Shown one piece after another: positions 59,298-64,000 of a stretch of 64,000 nt of DNA. Source of the DNA: CAZHRK01 sp964534555 (lineage in GTDB: Bacteria > Babelota > Babeliae > Babelales > RVW-14); the NCBI GenBank assembly GCA_964534555.1, contig CAZHRK010000002.1, forward strand, positions 62,001 through 126,000. Reading direction: 5' to 3'. Numbering within the stretch: the first letter of the stretch is position 1; every line of letters starts with the position of its first letter. The notes below the pieces were generated by a model. It saw nothing but the letters and a program-made list of their open reading frames with translations. It searched no databases and was not told the DNA's origin. The translations under genes and the position numbers were made by a program.

Positions 59298-61847
59298 TTA
59301 TTCGCCAGTATCGCTTACTGGTGCGTTCATATCGACATCTTTTTCAATAAATGATGTCAACTTTTTGCTTCGTGATGGATGGCGTAGCTTGCGTAAAGCT
59401 TTTACCTCAATCTGACGAATACGCTCACGGGTAACAGAGAAGTCTTTACCAACTTCTTCTAGTGTGTGTTCTGATGCAACGTCAATTCCAAAGCGCATTT
59501 TGAGAACTTTTTCCTCACGTGGGGTAAGTGTTTTAAGAACCTCACGAACTTTTTCTTTAAGGTCTTCATTAATAACAGCATCAACCGGTGAGTACTCATT
59601 TTCATCTTCAATAAAGTCTTTAAGATACGTGTCATCGCTGTCACCAACTGGTGTTTCCAGAGATACCGGCTCTTTAGAAATTTTGATGATGTTTTTGATT
59701 TTCTTCTCATCAAGATTAAGTTCTTTAGCAAGCTCAGCGTATGTTGGCTCGCGGCCTTTTTCTTGTACGTATGTACGTGTGATTTTATTAATCTTGCTGA
59801 GCGTTTCAACCATGTGCACTGGTACACGGATAGTACGAGATTGATCAGCGATTGCTCGTGTAATTGCCTGACGTATCCACCATGTTGCGTATGTGGAGAA
59901 TTTAAATCCACGCTCAAACTCAAACTTCTCAACAGCTTTGAGCAACCCGATATTTCCTTCTTGAATCAAATCAAGGAAGTGAAGTCCGCGGTTAATATAT
60001 TTTTTTGCAATATTGACTACAAGTCTCAAGTTTGCGCGAGCAAGATCGTCTTTTGCATACTTGTCTTTTGCTTGAGCAACAGCAAACTGTCTATAGAGCT
60101 TAAGGATTTTTTCTTTGCTTAAGCCAGATTCAGCTTCGTTTTTCTTGATAATTTTGTATCCGCTTCTGACAATCGTATCAAGCATTGTGATCTGCTCTTG
60201 ATCGTCAGCGGTAGGGTTTTTAATGCTCTGATAAAATTTGAGCTTTGATTCTGTCCCACGAATCTCATCTTCTTTTTCTTGAATCTTCAGAACAAACTTT
60301 TCGATTTTTTTACCGAATTTTTTGATCTGCTTGTTTGAGAGCTTAATTGCTTTGATCGCGTCGATTACGTTTTGCTTGTTTTCTTCAACGCGCGCAAGCA
60401 TCTCCTTTTTCTTCTCTTCAGAATCAAGTTGGTTGCGATAAGAGCGGTAAATCTTATCCTCATTTGCAGCGATATTTTTAATATTTTGGATTGCTGCGAT
60501 TAACTTGATTTTTTCTTCTTCAAATTTTGGTGAATTATCTTCATCAAAATCAGAGAACTGAATCAAATCTTTAAGAAAGAGTGGATCTTTGCTGATACGT
60601 TCTTCAAAACCCATAAGATCTTTTGCAACAAATGGGAATTGAGCAATAGCATCGATGGATTCGCGCTTGCCAGCAGCAATTTTGTCGGCGATTACTTTTT
60701 CTGTATCTTTGTTGAGAAGTGGAATTTTCCCAATCTCTTTAAGATACAGTTTAACCGGATCATTCAACTGGCTTGGCTCAAGAAGCGCCTTAATTTTTTC
60801 GACGTCTTTTTCGTAAGCATCATCTGCTTCAGATTCTGCTCCAAGATCACCAGATTCGATTGATGAATCAAGATCGTTTGGAAGTTTCTCAAAGCTTGCA
60901 CCTTTAGCGCTGTCAGCTTCGATTAAGCCATCAAAGTCTTGTGTGTCAGTTTCGAGTTCATCTTCTGAAATCAAGTCGATGTTCTCGCGCTCAAGCAGTC
61001 TTAATAGCTCGTTTGCATCTTCTTCGCTTAGGCGATGGCGTTGATTGAAGCCTACAAGCTCTTCATAAGTAATAACACCATCACTGCGGCCTTTTTCTAT
61101 CAAGGACGATACTTGCTTATCAATTGATTTGAGCGACTGAGTTAAATTTTCTTCCTCTTGAGGAATTAAAAGTGATGAGAACTCATCAACTTCTTCGATC
61201 TCTTTTTCTCGAGGAATAACTTTGGTTTCTACTTTTTTAGCAGCTTCAGCTTTAGCAGAAGCCTTAACGGAGGCTGTCTTTTTCGGTGAGTGTGCCGCAA
61301 GTAATTCATCCGCCTGCTTTGCAAGCAGCGCGCGCTCTTCAGCTAATTTCGCAGCTTTTGCAGCATCTGATACAGATGTTTTTTGTGCACCAATAACACT
61401 TGTTTTGCCAATTTTTACACGAGAAGATGTTGAGCTTGCAGCTGATGGTTGTGTTGTTTCAACCGATTTTTTAGCTGCACTCTTTTTTACAACAGCTTCT
61501 TTTTTTGGTTGAGCTGAGCTTGCAGCAGCTTTTTTAGCTGCTTCGCGTTCAAGCGCCATACGCTTGATGTATGGAACAAACTCTTTTTTTGGCTCTTTGG
61601 CTACTACTTTTTTCTTTGCTGGAGCTTTGATTGCAGCTTTTTTCTTAGGAGTAGGCGCCTGAAGAATGCGCTTCATAACACTCCCAATTGCGCTTACCGC
61701 TTTCTTGAGTGTGCTTTGCTTTGCAGGTTTTGCCTTTGCTTTTTTGGCAACCTTTTTAGCGGCTTGTTTTACTGGGCGAGCAACACGAGCTGCTTTCTTT
61801 TTAACAACTTTACGCGCAATTTTTTTAACAACTTTTTTCTTTGTCAT
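59298..61847 (-). CDS. rpoD: Primary RNA polymerase sigma factor with a histone-like N-terminal extension
   Basis: 849 residues, against about 610 in E. coli. Regions 1.2 (DPVKLYLKEIGKIPLL, about 365-380), 2 (DLIQEGNIGLLKAVEKFE, STYATWWIRQAITRAIADQS), 3 and 4 (TLEEVGKDFSVTRERIRQIE) are typical of a housekeeping sigma-70. A region 1.1-like segment lies near 240-290. Before it, residues 1 to about 220 are extremely rich in Lys and Ala, with repeated KKAA and PAKK patterns like histone H1 tails. This is unusual and probably binds DNA non-specifically. The start is fixed by the ATGA overlap with dnaG. Confidence 0.95.
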   Translation of the reverse strand: MTKKKVVKKIARKVVKKKAARVARPVKQAAKKVAKKAKAKPAKQSTLKKAVSAIGSVMKRILQAPTPKKKAAIKAPAKKKVVAKEPKKEFVPYIKRMALEREAAKKAAASSAQPKKEAVVKKSAAKKSVETTQPSAASSTSSRVKIGKTSVIGAQKTSVSDAAKAAKLAEERALLAKQADELLAAHSPKKTASVKASAKAEAAKKVETKVIPREKEIEEVDEFSSLLIPQEEENLTQSLKSIDKQVSSLIEKGRSDGVITYEELVGFNQRHRLSEEDANELLRLLERENIDLISEDELETDTQDFDGLIEADSAKGASFEKLPNDLDSSIESGDLGAESEADDAYEKDVEKIKALLEPSQLNDPVKLYLKEIGKIPLLNKDTEKVIADKIAAGKRESIDAIAQFPFVAKDLMGFEERISKDPLFLKDLIQFSDFDEDNSPKFEEEKIKLIAAIQNIKNIAANEDKIYRSYRNQLDSEEKKKEMLARVEENKQNVIDAIKAIKLSNKQIKKFGKKIEKFVLKIQEKEDEIRGTESKLKFYQSIKNPTADDQEQITMLDTIVRSGYKIIKKNEAESGLSKEKILKLYRQFAVAQAKDKYAKDDLARANLRLVVNIAKKYINRGLHFLDLIQEGNIGLLKAVEKFEFERGFKFSTYATWWIRQAITRAIADQSRTIRVPVHMVETLSKINKITRTYVQEKGREPTYAELAKELNLDEKKIKNIIKISKEPVSLETPVGDSDDTYLKDFIEDENEYSPVDAVINEDLKEKVREVLKTLTPREEKVLKMRFGIDVASEHTLEEVGKDFSVTRERIRQIEVKALRKLRHPSRSKKLTSFIEKDVDMNAPVSDTGE

Positions 61848-63628
61848 CGTATTAGCCCCCTTGCCAGCATGCCTTGTTTAAGGGCTGCAAATTTTGCAAG
61901 CACATCGTTTACCATTTGATTATTGTTTTCACGTTTAGCTTTGACAATCTGATCTTTAATGTCTTTGACAATTTTTTGCCAATGATGTTTACACAAGCGC
62001 GTGATGATATGGTCGACCACTGACAAACAAGAAGGCCCGTCGTGACGCATTACAATTTTTATGGCCCATTCTTTATAATCTTCATCAAGGGCGTCAAAAA
62101 GGTCACGAGATTCAGCATGCCCAGTTTTTTTTTGTTCGGCAATATACTCTGCCAAGTACTGAGTTTGTTCGCTCAAATATGGTCTTAAAAAAATGATTTT
62201 ATCATCAATCTCGCTCAGATTGCTTGAGCAAATCATAGCAGAAATTAGCTTTTCTTCCAATAACTGCCAATCTTCGTCCTCAAGTGGTTCTGTTGATTGG
62301 GTCTGCTCGGCAGGGATATTTGGGGAGGTTTTTTGTTGTCTTCCACGAGTACGAAGCTGTTGCCGAAGAACTTCATATGACAAACCAAGTGCGGATGCTG
62401 CCTGATGGAGCAGGAGTTCCTGTTTGAGGGAATTGTTCAGTTTGAAAATAATCTCGATGATTTTCTCAGCAACTCCGAGTTTTACAGAGAGCGGCTTATG
62501 TGCAAAATCTTGTGATACGGTGCCGATGAAAAATGAAAAAATGTCTTTTGCTTCAGCAACAAAATCTTGCAGGTTATACCCGCTTGTCAGAAGCGATGCC
62601 GGGTCATGCTCTTTGGGAAGCGTTATAACTTTAACTTCAAGGTTTACCTCCCAGCAAAGTTCCGCAAGTCGAATCATGGCTTTTTGGCCTGCATTGTCTC
62701 CATCGTACAAAACGTAGAGTGTATGAACAAAGCGGCTTAGTAGTTTTAGGTGGTCTGATGTGCACGCGGTGCCTAGCGTTGCAACAGTATTTGTATACCC
62801 ATACTGATGCATCATGACGCAATCCATGTAGCCTTCAACTAAAAAAACGTGAGCGCTTTCTTGCATCGGTTTTTTTGCTGTATCAAGTCCAAACAGAAGC
62901 TTACCTTTTTCAAATCCGTCAGCTTCTTTGCTGTTATAGTATTTTGGTCGCTCATCACCGTGTTTAAATACACGTCCGCCAAATCCGCAAAATTTACCTT
63001 GCCAATCTCTGATAGGAAAAATAATTCGCTCTTCAAATGGTGAATACATGCTCATTTTGCCATCAGCCAAAATTCCTGCATTAATAATATCCTTCATCAG
63101 AATACCCGCTTCACTAGCCATTACCTGGAGCGATTTTAAAGCGGTTTGGCCTGACGGAAAATAGCCAATCATGAAATTTTGAATAGTCGCAGCTGAAAGA
63201 TTGCGTGCCGTTGTATAAGCTTGAGCAACACTACTAGCTTTGAGCTGTTGGTGGCACCATTGTGCAACTACTTTGCATATAGCAAAATAGCGGTCTTTCT
63301 GCTCTCGTTCTTCTTTGGAAAATTTTATTGATTCACTTTTTAAAATATCTTGAGGTACATCAATACCGTATTTATCAATCAAATGAACGACAGCTTCTTT
63401 TTGCCCGAGGCGTTCTGTTTGAGCAATAAAAGATATGGCGTCTCCTGATGCATGGCACCCAAAGCAGTAAAAGATTTGTTTGTCTGGACTAACAGTAAAC
63501 GACGCATCTTTTTCTGAGTGGAAAGGGCATGATGCCTTCCAATAGTGACCGGCAGGGCGTAATTGTATATAGCTGCCGATTACATCTAAAATATTGATGC
63601 GTTGCTTAACAAGCGAAAAAAGATTCAT
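61844..63628 (-). CDS. dnaG: DNA primase
   Basis: Lays RNA primers at replication forks. 594 residues, normal for bacterial DnaG. The CHC2 zinc ribbon has C34, H37, C55 and C58; the toprim domain has LVEGYMD (the acidic Glu) and YDGDNAG. The C-terminal DnaB-binding part is short and acidic, so interaction with the helicase may be weaker than usual. ATGA overlaps link it to lgt upstream and rpoD downstream. The familiar rpsU-dnaG-rpoD order is altered, with lgt in place of rpsU. Confidence 0.95.
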   Translation of the reverse strand: MNLFSLVKQRINILDVIGSYIQLRPAGHYWKASCPFHSEKDASFTVSPDKQIFYCFGCHASGDAISFIAQTERLGQKEAVVHLIDKYGIDVPQDILKSESIKFSKEEREQKDRYFAICKVVAQWCHQQLKASSVAQAYTTARNLSAATIQNFMIGYFPSGQTALKSLQVMASEAGILMKDIINAGILADGKMSMYSPFEERIIFPIRDWQGKFCGFGGRVFKHGDERPKYYNSKEADGFEKGKLLFGLDTAKKPMQESAHVFLVEGYMDCVMMHQYGYTNTVATLGTACTSDHLKLLSRFVHTLYVLYDGDNAGQKAMIRLAELCWEVNLEVKVITLPKEHDPASLLTSGYNLQDFVAEAKDIFSFFIGTVSQDFAHKPLSVKLGVAEKIIEIIFKLNNSLKQELLLHQAASALGLSYEVLRQQLRTRGRQQKTSPNIPAEQTQSTEPLEDEDWQLLEEKLISAMICSSNLSEIDDKIIFLRPYLSEQTQYLAEYIAEQKKTGHAESRDLFDALDEDYKEWAIKIVMRHDGPSCLSVVDHIITRLCKHHWQKIVKDIKDQIVKAKRENNNQMVNDVLAKFAALKQGMLARGLIR

Positions 63629-64000
63629 GATTTTTTGTTGTGGCTAGTAGCAATAAGTGCAATGATCCCAATAATTGCGCCTAGCATAACACACGCTGCC
63701 CAAAGTTGCACGTATGAAACTTTGAATTCAAATATGCTGTAGGGAAGGTACGGCGCTCGATCTGATCGCCAAAAATCAATAATAATTCTACCAAGTGTTT
63801 CAAGCATTAAATACGTGAGCACTGTTACGCCTGGTCGTTGAGTTCCTTTTTTGTACACTGCGCGTGTGATAAGAAAAATAATGAATGATATTCCGCACAT
63901 GTACAATTGTGTTGGATGAAGCGGGATGTTAAGTGGTCCGTTCCCCGCAGGATCTGTAAAGGTTACTGCCCATGCAAGTCCTGGCGCAGGTGCTCCATAA
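63625..64000 (-). CDS. lgt: Prolipoprotein diacylglyceryl transferase (partial, N-terminus off the window)
   Basis: The open frame enters at the right edge without a start and gives about 125 C-terminal residues. Lgt moves a diacylglycerol to the Cys of lipoprotein signals in the inner membrane. The visible IPLHPTQLY block is the family's conserved HPTQLYE region (Met replaces the final Glu), followed by a hydrophobic helix, LETLGRIIIDFWRSD, which matches the R-x-x-x-E-F-x-R segment in altered form, and a last helix. Lipoproteins such as the one at 37124 need this enzyme. It overlaps dnaG as ATGA. Confidence 0.85.
   Translation of the reverse strand, partial: YGAPAPGLAWAVTFTDPAGNGPLNIPLHPTQLYMCGISFIIFLITRAVYKKGTQRPGVTVLTYLMLETLGRIIIDFWRSDRAPYLPYSIFEFKVSYVQLWAACVMLGAIIGIIALIATSHNKKS

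Noticed and set aside
59459..59932. A 157-codon open frame overlapping rpoD
   Set aside because: Alternate frame of the conserved sigma regions 2 to 4, which explain the sequence fully.

Overview
The window looks like a chromosomal segment of a reduced, host-dependent bacterium. The closest fit I can name is Candidatus Dependentiae (TM6), an inference from gene content only. The pointers are three tandem ADP/ATP translocase-type nucleotide transporters, an isolated atpD-atpC pair, many short secreted or membrane-anchored proteins without recognisable families, and compact overlapping operons, alongside ordinary housekeeping genes. I saw no insertion sequences, phage genes, CRISPR array or rRNA.

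Layout. 1-633: 3' part of murE on the minus strand, then a 486-base non-coding stretch with a perfect 15-bp inverted repeat. 1120-3070: a coiled-coil protein of unknown role, convergent with hisS. 3167-14077: an eight-gene plus-strand surface-glycan operon: galE, three multi-pass GT-C glycosyltransferase-like proteins, an FAD oxidoreductase, an asparagine-synthase-type amidotransferase, a fourth GT-C-like protein and a mannose-1-phosphate guanylyltransferase, nearly all overlapping. 14173-23017: a membrane protein, an M48-like peptidase, a signal-peptide-bearing SpeD-SpeE fusion, a tandem pair of Cys-rich genes sharing a perfect 383-bp repeat, and three large secreted or coiled-coil proteins. 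23233-28410: a cis-prenyltransferase, then the most striking locus: a minus-strand operon encoding a type I periplasmic binding protein, a pentameric ligand-gated ion channel homologue and a membrane-anchored PPP-family pseudophosphatase, with a methyltransferase divergent from it.

28455-38311: a UvrD/PcrA helicase, three nucleotide transporters, atpC and atpD, and a lipoprotein with an alpha/beta-hydrolase motif. 38447-43613: secA, a membrane protein, a PQ-loop protein and a NurA-like nuclease. 43658-49555: ychF, miaB, tRNA-Cys, tRNA-Leu, a secreted coiled-coil protein, an HU-type protein, a FUN14-like membrane protein and a GspE/PilB-type ATPase. 49552-55619: two M23 peptidases, a UvrC lacking its C-terminal HhH domain, a small membrane protein, a short-chain dehydrogenase with a signal peptide and an amidase-like protein that has lost a zinc ligand. 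55752-64000: an ABC-2 permease, cdsA, truA, a GT4 glycosyltransferase, and the lgt-dnaG-rpoD operon with a histone-like N-terminal extension on the sigma factor.

How the genes fit together. The cell makes peptidoglycan (murE, M23 peptidases, prenyltransferase), lipoproteins (lgt), phospholipid (cdsA) and a surface glycan. It exports proteins through Sec and probably imports ATP or other nucleotides from a host. The channel operon may be an envelope chemosensory system; that is inference.
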